The notes beneath the pieces were generated by a model. That model was not told the DNA's origin. It searched no databases and was given only the letters and a program-made list of their open reading frames with translations. From Pseudomonas sp. CBZ-4 (GTDB lineage Bacteria; Pseudomonadota; Gammaproteobacteria; Pseudomonadales; Pseudomonadaceae): 64,000 bases of DNA. Made by a program: the position numbers and the translations under genes. Shown one piece after another: positions 46,901 to 54,741 of the stretch. Each line of letters starts with the position of its first letter. The first letter of the stretch is position 1. The DNA is taken from positions 1 through 64,000 of the forward strand of contig NZ_ANNV01000164.1 in the NCBI RefSeq assembly GCF_000346755.1, read 5' to 3'.

Positions 46901-47627
46901 GCTTGGCGTGGGCGACGGAGTTCCAGAACGCTTCGGTGGTCTGGCCCGACAGGGTACGGCCGGAGGCGTCGGTGATGGTGCCGGAGATCATGATCGGCAG
47001 TTCGATGTTCAGCGCTTCGAACACGCCCTGCACGGCGAAGATCGCCGCCTTGGCGTTGAGGGTGTCGAAGATGGTTTCGATCAGGATCAGGTCGGCGCCG
47101 CCTTCGATCAGGCCTCGGGTGGCCTCGGTGTAGTTTTCCACCAGTTCATCGAAAGTCACGTTGCGGTAGCCGGGGTTGTTCACGTCTGGCGACAGCGAGC
47201 AGGTGCGGCTGGTCGGGCCGAGTACGCCGGCGACGAAGCGCGGCTTGTCGGGGTTTTCGGCGGTCTTGGCGTCGGCGATCTTGCGTGCCAGGCGTGCGCC
47301 TTCGACGTTCAGCTCATAGGCCAGTTCTTCCATGCCGTAGTCGGCCATGGAGATGCGCGTGGCGTTGAAGGTGTTGGTTTCAAGAATGTCGGCACCGGCA
47401 TCCAGGTAGGCCTTTTCGATGCCGCCGATCACGTCGGGACGGGTGAGCACCAACAGGTCGTTGTTACCCTTGACGTCGCTGGGCCAGTCGGCGAAGCGTT
47501 TGCCACGGTAGTCTTCTTCTTCCAGTTTGTAGCTCTGGATCATCGTGCCCATACCACCGTCGAGGATCAGGATACGTTCCTTGAGGGCTTGATGAAGGGC
47601 TTGCAGACGAACGCTACGATCGGACAT
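43917..47627 (-). CDS. metH: Cobalamin-dependent methionine synthase
   Basis: This 1236-residue enzyme transfers methyl from methyl-tetrahydrofolate to homocysteine through methylcobalamin. Domains in order: homocysteine-binding barrel with zinc cysteines (GGCCGTTPGH near residue 320), pterin-binding barrel (VGERTNITGSARF), cap and B12-binding domain with the DVHDIGKNIV histidine that ligates cobalt, and the C-terminal SAM reactivation domain (RPAPGYPACPDHTEK). It uses the cofactor made with help of the cob genes 5-14 kb away. Confidence 0.98.
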   Translation of the reverse strand: MSDRSVRLQALHQALKERILILDGGMGTMIQSYKLEEEDYRGKRFADWPSDVKGNNDLLVLTRPDVIGGIEKAYLDAGADILETNTFNATRISMADYGMEELAYELNVEGARLARKIADAKTAENPDKPRFVAGVLGPTSRTCSLSPDVNNPGYRNVTFDELVENYTEATRGLIEGGADLILIETIFDTLNAKAAIFAVQGVFEALNIELPIMISGTITDASGRTLSGQTTEAFWNSVAHAKPISVGLNCALGASELRPYLEELSNKANTHVSAHPNAGLPNEFGEYDELPSETAKVIEEFAQSGFLNIVGGCCGTTPGHIEAIAKAVAGYAPRPIPDIPKACRLSGLEPFTIDRSSLFVNVGERTNITGSARFARLIREDNYTEALEVALQQVEAGAQIIDINMDEGMLDSKKAMVTFLNLIAGEPDISRVPIMIDSSKWEVIEAGLKCIQGKGIVNSISMKEGVEQFIHHAKLCKRYGAAVVVMAFDEAGQADTEARKKEICKRSYDILVNEVGFPPEDIIFDPNIFAVATGIEEHNNYAVDFINACAYIRDELPYALTSGGVSNVSFSFRGNNPVREAIHSVFLLYAIRNGLTMGIVNAGQLEIYDQIPAELRDAVEDVVLNRTPDGTDALLAIADKYKGDGSVKEAETEEWRGWEVNKRLEHALVKGITTHIVEDTEESRQSFARPIEVIEGPLMSGMNIVGDLFGAGKMFLPQVVKSARVMKQAVAHLIPFIELEKGDKPEAKGKILMATVKGDVHDIGKNIVGVVLGCNGYDIVDLGVMVPAEKILQVAKEQKCDIIGLSGLITPSLDEMVHVAREMQRQDFHLPLMIGGATTSKAHTAVKIEPKYSNDAVIYVTDASRAVGVATQLLSKELKAGFVEKTRLEYIDVRERTSNRSARTERLSYPAAIAKKPQFDWSSYTPVTPTFTGAKVLDNIDLKVLAEYIDWTPFFISWDLAGKFPRILTDEVVGEAATALYADAQEMLAKLIDEKLISARAVFGFWPANQVKDDDLEVYGDDGQPLATLHHLRQQIIKTDGKPNFSLADFVAPKDSGVTDYVGGFITTAGIGAEEVAKAYQDAGDDYNSIMVKALADRLAEACAEWLHQQVRKDYWGYAKDEQLDNEALIKEQYSGIRPAPGYPACPDHTEKGTLFQLLDPEAREMEAGRSGVFLTEHYAMFPAAAVSGWYFAHPQAQYFAVGKIDKDQVASYTARKGQDLAVTERWLAPNLGYDN

Positions 47628-47663
47628 GGGACTACTCTAGGTCAGGCATTACGGAGGGCGTGA

Positions 47664-47672
47664 ATCATAGCA
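47664..47672 (-). promoter_or_regulatory. metH promoter, extended -10
   Basis: On the minus strand TGC TATGAT forms an extended -10 (TATGAT occupying 47664-47669), 37 bases before the metH start codon. No good -35 exists, consistent with an activator-dependent promoter. Confidence 0.5.
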
Positions 47673-47706
47673 AACCTGTGCCGATTTGGAGCACGTGCAG
47701 GTTTTG

Positions 47707-47723
47707 CATGAATATCGTTCATG
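47707..47723. promoter_or_regulatory. MetR-type binding site
   Basis: CATGAA-TATCG-TTCATG is a perfect inverted repeat containing TGAA-N5-TTCA, the MetR consensus of enterobacteria. Its centre lies about 58 bases upstream of the start point predicted from the metH -10, a normal activator position. It lies between metH and cti, so cti could also be affected. Confidence 0.6.
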
Positions 47724-47794
47724 TTGCTTGGGGGTGTGGCCCGGTAGAATCACCGGCAAATTTTCAGCGCACGCATTGAATCGGGACCGGGTAC

Positions 47795-50086
47795 ATGTCA
47801 TTTCGTCTTATCGTCAGCGCCGTCCTGGCCTTGATCGCCAGCACCGCCCAGGCAGCAGCTCCCGCCCCGGCGATTTCCTACACCCGCGATGTGCAGCCGA
47901 TCTTCACCGAGAAGTGCGTGGCGTGCCACGCCTGCTACGACTCCGCCTGCCAACTCAACCTGGGCAGTGCCGAGGGCGCGGCCCGTGGCGCGAGCAAGAT
48001 GCCGGTGTACGACGGCGAGCGCAGCCAGGCCACGCCGACGACGCGCCTGTTCTACGACGCCTTTGGCAAACAAGCCTGGCAGCAAAAGGGTTTCTACTCA
48101 GTGCTGGACGCCCAGGGCAGCCAGGCGGCGCTGATGGCGCGCATGCTGGAGCTGGGCCACAACGCGCCGCTGCAACCCAATGCCAAGTTGCCCGAAGAGA
48201 TCGTGCTGGGGCTCAACCGCGAAAACATGTGCGCCACGCCCGGCGAGTTCAACGCCTACGCCGGTGCCCATCCCAAGGAAGGCATGCCGTTGGCTGTCAC
48301 CGGCCTGACCGACCAGCAGTACCAGACCCTGCAACGCTGGCTTGCGTCCGACGCGCCGATTGACGAACAAGGCCTGGCGCCCAGCGCCAAGGAAGCCCTG
48401 CAAGTGCAGCAGTGGGAAAACCTGCTCAACCAGCCCGGCGCCCGGGAAAGCCTGGTGGCGCGTTGGTTGTTCGAGCATCTGTTCCTTGCGCACATCTATT
48501 TTGAAAACGGCGAGCCGGGGCATTTCTTCCAATGGGTGCGTTCGCGCACGCCCAGTGGCCAGCCGATCGACCTGATCGCCACCCGTCGCCCGAACGATGA
48601 CCCGGGCACCCGCGTGTACTACCGCCTGTGGCCAGTGCAGGGCGTGATCGTGCATAAAACCCACATCACGTACCCCTTCAGTGCCGAGAAGATGGCGCGT
48701 ATCAAGGAGCTGTTCTACGCCGGCGACTGGCAGGTCAACGCGTTGCCGGGTTACGGGCCGGGCCGTCGCGCCAACCCGTTCGAAACCTTTGAAGCGATCC
48801 CGGCCAAGGCGCGTTACCAGTTCATGCTGGATAACGCCGAATACTTCGTGCGCACGTTCATTCGCGGGCCGGTGTGCCGTGGGCAGATCGCCACGGATGT
48901 GATCCGCGACAACTTCTGGACCCTGTTCCAGGACCCCGACCACGACCTGTACATCACCGATGCGCGCTATCGCGGCCAGGCCACGCCCTTGCTGGCCATG
49001 CCGGGGCAGAACGACGATGTGGGCAGTGTGCTGAGCCTGTGGCTGGCCTACCGTGACAAGCGCAACGAATACGAGGCCCTGCGCCGCGACAGCTATGCCG
49101 ATGTGCCGCCGCCCAGCTGGTCAAGCCTGTGGGCCGGTAACGACAACGCGTTGCTGAGCATCTTCCGCCACTTCGACAGCGCCTCGGTGAACAAGGGCTT
49201 GATCGGCGAAGTCCCGCAAACGATGTGGCTGTTCGACTACCCGCTGCTGGAGCGCACCTATTATCAGTTGGCGGTGAATTTCGACGTGTTCGGCAACGTT
49301 TCGCACCAGGCCCAGACGCGGCTGTATTTCGACCTGATCCGCAACGGCGCCGAGCAGAACTTCCTGCGGCTGATGCCGGCGAATTCCCGCGATGACTTCC
49401 TCGATGACTGGTACCAGAACAGCGGCAAGCTCAAGCTATGGCTGGACTACGAAGCCATTGACGACGACAAGCCCACTGGCCTGCACCTGGACGCCAAGGA
49501 CCCGAAGCGCGACTTTGCCAACCAGTTGCTGGCCCGTTACGGCGACCTCGACGCCAGCCCGGACCCGATCAACCGTTGCGCGGGCGCCTTTTGTTCGCGT
49601 GACGGCATCGACCCGGCCTTGCAAGACGCCGAACAAGCGCTGAGCCGCCTGACGTCGCGTCCGGCAGCGGGCCTCAAGGTCATCGACCAACTGCCCGAAG
49701 CGACCATGCTGCGGGTCGAAACCGCCAGCGGCAAGCGTGTGGTCTACAGCATGCTGCGCAACCGCGCCCACAGTAACGTCGCCTTCCTGCTGGGTGAGGC
49801 CTATCGCTATCAGCCGGGCCTGGACACGGTGACCATCTATCCTGGGGTGCTGAGCAGCTACCCGAACTTCATGTTCAACATCCCGGCGCAGGATGTGCCC
49901 GAGTTTGTCGCTGAAATGGAACGGGCCAAGGATGCCAAGCGCTTTGAGAAAATTGTCGATCGCTGGGGCGTACGCCGCAGTCATCCGTTGTTCTGGCAGT
50001 ACTTCCACGATTTATCGCAGTACATTCGCGAAACCACGCCGGTGGAAGAGGGTGTGTTGGACATGAACCGCTACGAGAACCTATAA
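47795..50086 (+). CDS. cti: Fatty acid cis/trans isomerase
   Basis: This 763-residue periplasmic enzyme converts cis- to trans-unsaturated fatty acids in membrane phospholipids under solvent or heat stress. A signal peptide (about residues 1-21) precedes a cytochrome c-type haem motif CVACH (41-45), the family hallmark. Long conserved blocks follow (HLFLAHIYFENGEPGHFFQW, HKTHITYPFSAEKM). A possible -10 TAGAAT lies at 47745-47750. The gene is divergent from metH. Confidence 0.96.
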   Translation: MSFRLIVSAVLALIASTAQAAAPAPAISYTRDVQPIFTEKCVACHACYDSACQLNLGSAEGAARGASKMPVYDGERSQATPTTRLFYDAFGKQAWQQKGFYSVLDAQGSQAALMARMLELGHNAPLQPNAKLPEEIVLGLNRENMCATPGEFNAYAGAHPKEGMPLAVTGLTDQQYQTLQRWLASDAPIDEQGLAPSAKEALQVQQWENLLNQPGARESLVARWLFEHLFLAHIYFENGEPGHFFQWVRSRTPSGQPIDLIATRRPNDDPGTRVYYRLWPVQGVIVHKTHITYPFSAEKMARIKELFYAGDWQVNALPGYGPGRRANPFETFEAIPAKARYQFMLDNAEYFVRTFIRGPVCRGQIATDVIRDNFWTLFQDPDHDLYITDARYRGQATPLLAMPGQNDDVGSVLSLWLAYRDKRNEYEALRRDSYADVPPPSWSSLWAGNDNALLSIFRHFDSASVNKGLIGEVPQTMWLFDYPLLERTYYQLAVNFDVFGNVSHQAQTRLYFDLIRNGAEQNFLRLMPANSRDDFLDDWYQNSGKLKLWLDYEAIDDDKPTGLHLDAKDPKRDFANQLLARYGDLDASPDPINRCAGAFCSRDGIDPALQDAEQALSRLTSRPAAGLKVIDQLPEATMLRVETASGKRVVYSMLRNRAHSNVAFLLGEAYRYQPGLDTVTIYPGVLSSYPNFMFNIPAQDVPEFVAEMERAKDAKRFEKIVDRWGVRRSHPLFWQYFHDLSQYIRETTPVEEGVLDMNRYENL

Positions 50087-50170
50087 CGGTGCACGTGATC
50101 CGGTCATCTCTCTAAACGGGCGCTGAAGCAGTCGGATATCTACCTCGCGGGACTTGGAAAAGGTAAGCCG

Positions 50171-51199
50171 ATGATGTTGATTTCAGTGCAGGCGCTTCGG
50201 GCCTTGGCGGCGTGGGTGGTGGTGGGGCATCACTTTACCCAGGTGTTCTTCAATTTTGAGGTCGATAACCCGCTGGCCTACCTGTTCGCCGACAAAGGCG
50301 GCATCGGGGTGGATGTATTCTTTGTCATCAGCGGCCTGGTGATTTTTCTCGCCACCGCCGACAAGGCGCTGACACCTTGGCGTTTCATGCTCATGCGCGT
50401 GGCACGGATCGCCCCGGCGTATTGGTTCTATACCCTGCTCATGGCCTTTCTGGCGGTGGCGGTGCCTTCGCTGATTCCAGAGGTTCGATTCGAACCGGGT
50501 CACATGCTCTTGTCGATGCTGTTTATCCCGGCCGAAAATCCCGCGGGTTTTGGCGTCTATCCGCTGCTGGATGTGGGCTGGACCCTGAACTTCGAGATGT
50601 TGTTCTATCTGCTGTTCGCCTGTGCCTTGCTGGTGCGTGGGGCCTATCGATTGGGGGTGGTGGCAGCGCTGCTGTATCTCGTGTGTTACATCGTTGCCCC
50701 CGCCCTGGACTTTGCTGACGGGTTCTACAGCAATGACATGGTCTTTGAGTTTCTGATGGGCATTGGGATTGGCATGCTGTATCGGCGCGGCCTGTGTCGG
50801 GCCAAGGCATGGTTGCCTTTGTTGGGCATCGTCGTTGCACTGGTGGCGATTTGGCATGGAGCGAATGTGCCGCGTGCGTTGGAGTGGGGAGTGCCAAGCG
50901 CGTTATTGGTCATCAGTTGCGTGACGCTGGAGCCTTACTTCAAGGATTTGCGCTTTTTGAAGCGGCTCGGGGACTGCTCCTATTCAGTGTATTTGATCCA
51001 CGTGCTGGTGTTGTGCGCTGGTCGGTGGGTCGTTGAGCGCACGGGCATAGATCCCTATGCGGTCCTGCCGTTTTGCCTCCTGGTGACGGCGTTTGGCGCA
51101 TTTTTGAGCTACGAGTGGTTGGAGAAACGCACGTATCGCGGGTTCCAACGCTGGCTGGGTGTCGATGAGTCGACTGCCCTTTCCCGACAAAAATACTAG
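50171..51199 (+). CDS. OafA-type membrane acyltransferase
   Basis: This 342-residue multi-pass protein of acyltransferase family 3 has the N-terminal catalytic-site region (RALAAWVVVGHHFTQVFF), the GGIGVDVFFVISGLVIF block, and about ten membrane segments. Members acetylate or succinylate surface polysaccharides or lipids. It stands between cti and nfuA, genes that in my recollection of P. aeruginosa are adjacent, so it may be an insertion. The base use is slightly less GC-rich than its neighbours by eye. Confidence 0.9.
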   Translation: MMLISVQALRALAAWVVVGHHFTQVFFNFEVDNPLAYLFADKGGIGVDVFFVISGLVIFLATADKALTPWRFMLMRVARIAPAYWFYTLLMAFLAVAVPSLIPEVRFEPGHMLLSMLFIPAENPAGFGVYPLLDVGWTLNFEMLFYLLFACALLVRGAYRLGVVAALLYLVCYIVAPALDFADGFYSNDMVFEFLMGIGIGMLYRRGLCRAKAWLPLLGIVVALVAIWHGANVPRALEWGVPSALLVISCVTLEPYFKDLRFLKRLGDCSYSVYLIHVLVLCAGRWVVERTGIDPYAVLPFCLLVTAFGAFLSYEWLEKRTYRGFQRWLGVDESTALSRQKY

Positions 51200-51258
51200 G
51201 ACTTTGTACCTGCGTAATATTTTGGCGTAAACTGCCGGCAAGCCTGTGAGGAGTTTCC

Positions 51259-51843
51259 ATGACTGCCATAACCATTACCGACGCCGCCCACGATTACCTG
51301 GCTGACCTGCTGTCCAAGCAGAACACCCCGGGTATCGGCATCCGCGTCTTTATCACCCAGCCTGGCACCCAGTACGCCGAGACGTGCATTGCCTACTGCA
51401 AGCCGGGGGAAGAGAAACCTGAAGACACCGCGCTGGGGCTGAAAAGCTTCACCGCCTACATCGACGCCTTCAGCGAAGCCTTCCTTGACGACGCCGTGGT
51501 TGACTACGCCACCGATCGCATGGGCGGCCAGTTGACCATCAAGGCGCCCAACGCCAAGGTGCCAAACGTCAACGCCGACAGCCCGGTGAACGAGCGCATC
51601 AACTACTACCTGCAAACCGAGATCAACCCGGGCTTGGCCAGCCACGGCGGCCAGGTCAGCCTGATCGACGTCGTGGACGACGGCATTGCCGTGCTCAAGT
51701 TCGGCGGCGGCTGCCAGGGCTGCGGCCAGGCGGACGTGACCCTGCGCGAAGGCATCGAGCGCACGCTGCTGGAACGTATTCCAGAGCTCAAGGGTGTACG
51801 TGACGTGACCGACCACACGCAGAAAGAAAACGCCTACTACTGA
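51259..51843 (+). CDS. nfuA: Fe-S biogenesis protein NfuA
   Basis: This 194-residue carrier protects and delivers [4Fe-4S] clusters. It has an N-terminal degenerate A-type domain (about 1-95) and a C-terminal Nfu domain with the cluster-binding CxxC (GGGCQGCGQ, near residues 153-156). GAGGAG lies five bases before the ATG. A strong terminator follows the stop codon, so it is transcribed alone. Confidence 0.96.
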   Translation: MTAITITDAAHDYLADLLSKQNTPGIGIRVFITQPGTQYAETCIAYCKPGEEKPEDTALGLKSFTAYIDAFSEAFLDDAVVDYATDRMGGQLTIKAPNAKVPNVNADSPVNERINYYLQTEINPGLASHGGQVSLIDVVDDGIAVLKFGGGCQGCGQADVTLREGIERTLLERIPELKGVRDVTDHTQKENAYY

Positions 51844-51869
51844 GTAAGGCGTTCACTGCGAAGAAAAAA

Positions 51870-51895
51870 CGGCGCCCCGTGAGCGCCGTTTTTTT
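51870..51895. terminator. Rho-independent terminator after nfuA
   Basis: CGGCGC (51870-51875) and GCGCCG (51883-51888) form a stem with a seven-base loop, flanked by six A upstream and seven T downstream; it can act in both directions. Confidence 0.9.
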
Positions 51896-51946
51896 ATGTT
51901 TATTTTTCAATGTCTTGCGCTATCTACCTAACGAAGAAGATCAACT

Positions 51947-52035
51947 GTGGGAGCTGGCTTGCCTGCGATAGCGGTGCATCAGCAGACACATGTACTGCCT
52001 GGCACACCGCCATCGCGGGCAAGCCCGGCTCCCAC
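51947..52035. repeat. REPIN 5, hybrid of both types
   Basis: The left arm (from 51947) carries the GCTGGCTTGCCTGC core, while the right arm (ending 52035) is the complement of the GGGCTTGCCCGC type with one extra base. The two arms therefore belong to different REP subtypes and pair imperfectly. It lies between nfuA and cobM. Confidence 0.9.
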
Positions 52036-52063
52036 AGGGTTTTGCATTGATCTCTGGATAGGC

Positions 52064-52810
52064 TCAGGGGCGGTAAAGGTGCGCGTGGCCTGCCCGGTAC
52101 AGCGACGATTCACTGAAGCTGTCACTGGCCAACACCCGGCCCACCACGATCAACGCCGTGCGCCGAAACCCCTTGGCCGCTACCTTCTCGGCAATATCGC
52201 TCAATGTGCCAACCGCCCAATCCTGATCCGGCCACGTCGCCCGATGCACCACGGCAATCGGGCAATCGGCGCCATAGTGCGGCAGCAGTTCGGCAACGAT
52301 TTTTTCCAGATGGTTGACCCCGAGGTGAATCGCCATGGTCGTGCCGTGGCGGGCCAGGCTGGCAAAATCCTCACCGGCCGGCATGCTGGTTTTGTCGGGA
52401 TAGCGGGTCAGAATCACGCTCTGGGCGATATCCGGCAGGGTCAGTTCTGCCTCCAGCAGCGCCGCGCAGGCGGCAATGGCCGTTACGCCGGGGATGATCT
52501 GAAAGGGGATGCCCAACTCGCGCAAATGACGGATCTGCTCGCCAATCGCCCCGTACAGGCTCGGATCGCCGGAGTGCACGCGTGCCACATCCTGGCCGTT
52601 TGCATGGGCCGCCTTGATCAAATCGATGATCTGTTCCAGGTGCAGTTCGGCGCTGTTGACCAGGGTTTCTGCCTGATGGCCTTCCAGTACCGCCGCTGGC
52701 ACCAGTGAGCCGGCATAGATGATCACCGGGCATCTGCGGATCAGCCGCTGGCCTTTGACGGTGATCAATTCCGGGTCGCCGGGGCCTGCGCCGATGAAGT
52801 AGACGGTCAT
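52064..52810 (-). CDS. cobM: Precorrin-4 C11-methyltransferase
   Basis: This 248-residue SAM-dependent enzyme adds the C11 methyl in the aerobic cobalamin pathway. Signatures are VYFIGAGPGDPELITVKG at the start, VARVHSGDPSLYGAIGEQ, and IIPGVTAIAACAALLEAELT. ATG 52810 is the family start; the frame extends upstream without similarity. It is the last gene of the cbtB-cbtA-cobE-cobM set under a B12 riboswitch, 70 bases after cobE. Confidence 0.96.
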   Translation of the reverse strand: MTVYFIGAGPGDPELITVKGQRLIRRCPVIIYAGSLVPAAVLEGHQAETLVNSAELHLEQIIDLIKAAHANGQDVARVHSGDPSLYGAIGEQIRHLRELGIPFQIIPGVTAIAACAALLEAELTLPDIAQSVILTRYPDKTSMPAGEDFASLARHGTTMAIHLGVNHLEKIVAELLPHYGADCPIAVVHRATWPDQDWAVGTLSDIAEKVAAKGFRRTALIVVGRVLASDSFSESSLYRAGHAHLYRP

Positions 52811-52880
52811 GGGAGATTCCTGTTGAAAAGCGGGCGAGCATGAAGATTGCTCATGATCGAGAAGGGCAATTATCGGGTTT

Positions 52881-53273
52881 TTAGTCAGCGCACGCCAAGG
52901 CAAAGGTCGCCTGGGTGGTTTTTTGGCGGGTGATCAGCAGGCGGGCAGGGCTGCCGGCGAGGTGTTCTGCCACGGCCAGCGCGGCGCTTTCGGCAATGCC
53001 GTAACAACCGGTATGGGTGAAGGCGACGACGGATTTGTGGCTCAAGCGGTCGGCATATATTGCCAACTGCGGCGCGGTGAAACAGTGCAGGGGTAGCTTC
53101 AACGCTGCGGCCAGGGCCAGCAATCCGGGCTCATCGCTTTTGCGGTCGATACTCGCCAACGCGGTGATGCGGTGACGCTCGATACCGCCCTCGGCGAGGG
53201 CGGAGTCAAGCAGGCCCAGCAGGGTCTGAACCTCACAACCCCGCTGGCAACCCAGGCCGACTACCAGGGTCAT
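52881..53273 (-). CDS. cobE: CobE/CbiG C-terminal-type cobalamin protein
   Basis: This 130-residue protein (MTLVVGLGCQRGCEVQTLL) matches CobE, the stand-alone form of the CbiG C-terminal domain (IASIDRKSDEPGLLALA pattern). It is required in the aerobic pathway but its step is uncertain. ATG 53273 overlaps the cbtA stop in four bases, so it is translationally coupled. Confidence 0.9.
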   Translation of the reverse strand: MTLVVGLGCQRGCEVQTLLGLLDSALAEGGIERHRITALASIDRKSDEPGLLALAAALKLPLHCFTAPQLAIYADRLSHKSVVAFTHTGCYGIAESAALAVAEHLAGSPARLLITRQKTTQATFALACAD

Positions 53274-53974
53274 GCCGAGTATTGATCGCTGCGGTTGCGG
53301 CGGAACAGCCAGGCGCTGATCAGGCCCAAAGCCAGCCAGAAGGCGACGTTGGTCAGCTGCGAAGCGATCTTGAACTGCGCTTCCAGGGCTTCCGGTGCGA
53401 GCATCGAATGCACTTCCGGTTGTGGTGCGCCAATCACATGGGGCACTGCCAGGATCGCTGCGCCTAGTGCCTTGAGCAGCCAGTTGCGCCCGAATACGAT
53501 CAGCGCGATACCGGCTGCGGTGGACGCGGCGGTACCGATCCACCAGGTCTGGCGCAGCGCGAGATCAGCGGCCGCCGTGCCTGGCAACTCAGGTGGCAGG
53601 CCCAGGGTCGGCGCCAGCACGAAGGTTGCATAACCGGCCAGCCCCCACAGCAGCCCCTGGGCCGTGCGGGTCGGTGCACGCAGGGTGTACAGGCCGGCCA
53701 GCATCAGCGCAAAGCCGACGGCGACCACCAGGTTGCCACCCGTGGTGGACAGCACGCGCTGCCAGCCGTCTTCCGGCTCCCAGGCTTCGGCGTCATGGGT
53801 ATGGGCGGCAGCCCCCGCGGCGTGTTCATGCGCCACTTCGGTGGCGGCCGGGGCTTTTTCAAAGGTTTCCGCCTGCAAAATCAGCGGGGCGACCCAGAAG
53901 CTTTGCAGCAGGGTCAGCAGCAGGGCGGCCGCAAGGCCGGTGAAACCTGCGGTTTGCGCAATACGCTTGATCAT
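53270..53974 (-). CDS. cbtA: CbtA family predicted cobalt transporter subunit
   Basis: This 234-residue membrane protein has about five hydrophobic segments and a His-rich loop after the first (VAHEHAAGAAAHTHDAE), suited to binding Co(II). It matches the CbtA family, predicted from riboswitch-linked context to import cobalt for B12. ATG 53974 gives the proper first membrane segment. It follows cbtB by 11 bases. Confidence 0.9.
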   Translation of the reverse strand: MIKRIAQTAGFTGLAAALLLTLLQSFWVAPLILQAETFEKAPAATEVAHEHAAGAAAHTHDAEAWEPEDGWQRVLSTTGGNLVVAVGFALMLAGLYTLRAPTRTAQGLLWGLAGYATFVLAPTLGLPPELPGTAAADLALRQTWWIGTAASTAAGIALIVFGRNWLLKALGAAILAVPHVIGAPQPEVHSMLAPEALEAQFKIASQLTNVAFWLALGLISAWLFRRNRSDQYSA

Positions 53975-53985
53975 GTCGGCAGGTC

Positions 53986-54174
53986 TCAGTGGCACGGGAA
54001 CGCGGCGCTGTGGCGGGTATCGTGGGCGGCGTTATGCACGGCCTCGATATGGGAGAAACCGGCGAAATACACCAGGCACGCGCCGAGGATCGACGCACCG
54101 ATGGCGGCGGTCAGGCGTTGGCTCAGGGTAGAGGTGCTGCTGGTGGAGTGCGAGGTGCTGCTGATGATCGACAT
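53986..54174 (-). CDS. cbtB: CbtB family predicted cobalt transporter subunit
   Basis: This 62-residue protein has one membrane helix (AAIGASILGACLVYFAGF) and a His-rich periplasmic tail ending HDTRHSAAFPCH, the CbtB hallmark. GGGA lies seven bases before the ATG. It is the first gene after the cobalamin riboswitch on this strand. Confidence 0.9.
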   Translation of the reverse strand: MSIISSTSHSTSSTSTLSQRLTAAIGASILGACLVYFAGFSHIEAVHNAAHDTRHSAAFPCH

Positions 54175-54214
54175 GGCGCGTCCCTTTCAGGTGTCAGGGT
54201 GAAGCGAGCGCATG

Positions 54215-54242
54215 AAAACCCCGCGAGCCAGGCACGCGGGTT
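54215..54242 (-). terminator. Terminator-like element of the cbtB riboswitch
   Basis: Read on the minus strand, AACCCGCG and CGCGGGGTT close a nine-base loop and are followed by TTTTC. It lies between the riboswitch core and the cbtB ribosome binding site. An upstream CCCGCGG segment (near 54260) could compete for pairing. This suits transcriptional attenuation when B12 is bound. Confidence 0.65.
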
Positions 54243-54285
54243 CTGAACAGCGCCCGCCCACCGCGGGTTTGTTATCTGATTTTTT

Positions 54286-54462
54286 CGGGCCGGTCTCCGG
54301 GCTTGCGAGGGGCTCAATGCCTGAAAACGTCGCCTTCCCATGCTGTCTGGCACAGTGGATATGACGTTTCGCTCGCTTACCGTTGCGGGGGCAGCACCGG
54401 ACTGGTCATATCGCTATGACGCACCGGTTTCCCGTTTCACCCTTTGCAGGGCACCCGAAACA
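54286..54462 (-). promoter_or_regulatory. Cobalamin riboswitch upstream of cbtB
   Basis: Conserved elements appear in order on the minus strand: GGTGAAACGGGAAACCGGTG, GTGCTGCCCCCGCAACGG, the B12-box region CACTGTGCC with GGGAAGGCG, and the closing AAGCCCGGAGACCGGC. B12 binding should reduce expression of cbtB-cbtA-cobE-cobM. Confidence 0.93.
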
Positions 54463-54509
54463 AGATGTGTAGGAGAGCATGGGGGTGGGAGGGGAGTCAA
54501 TTGGGATGT

Positions 54510-54608
54510 GGGTTTTGGCTTTGGTGGTGTACATATCCGTTTTTTAGGTAACGGCCACTTGGGGTCCGCCCTTACGGCGGGTCACTTTGGAAAAGCCCCA
54601 AAGTAACA
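54510..54608. repeat. Left arm of a large inverted intergenic repeat
   Basis: This roughly 95-base arm includes GTGTACATATCCGTT, TCCGCCCTTACGGCGGGTCA and CTTTGGAAAAGCCCCAA. It is matched, with scattered differences, by the reverse complement of 54869-54962. It forms part of a non-coding 1.1-kb stretch between the two riboswitch-controlled operons. Confidence 0.8.
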
Positions 54609-54627
54609 ACTGTGGGAACCGGCAACT

Positions 54628-54712
54628 GTGGGAGCTGGCTTGCCTGCGATGCAGACAACTCGGTACATCAGGCACACCCAGTTGATGCCATCGCAGGCAA
54701 GCCAGCTCCCAC
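54628..54712. repeat. REPIN 6 (GCTGGCTTGCCTGC type)
   Basis: Perfect 23-base inverted arms (54628-54650, 54690-54712) lie within the interval between the two large repeat arms. A short partial REP start (CTGTGGGAACCGGC, 54610-54623) precedes it, suggesting an older, decayed copy. Confidence 0.94.
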
Positions 54713-54741
54713 AGGGGAACGCGTACGCTTCATCGATCAGG

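Noticed and set aside
44046..47663. Open frame of 1205 codons opposite metH
   Set aside because: metH is unmistakable on the other strand; the antisense product has no domain structure and no ribosome binding site.
47628..47700. SAH or cobalamin riboswitch in the metH leader
   Set aside because: Neither conserved core could be found; the short leader carries only a promoter and, further upstream, a MetR-like box.
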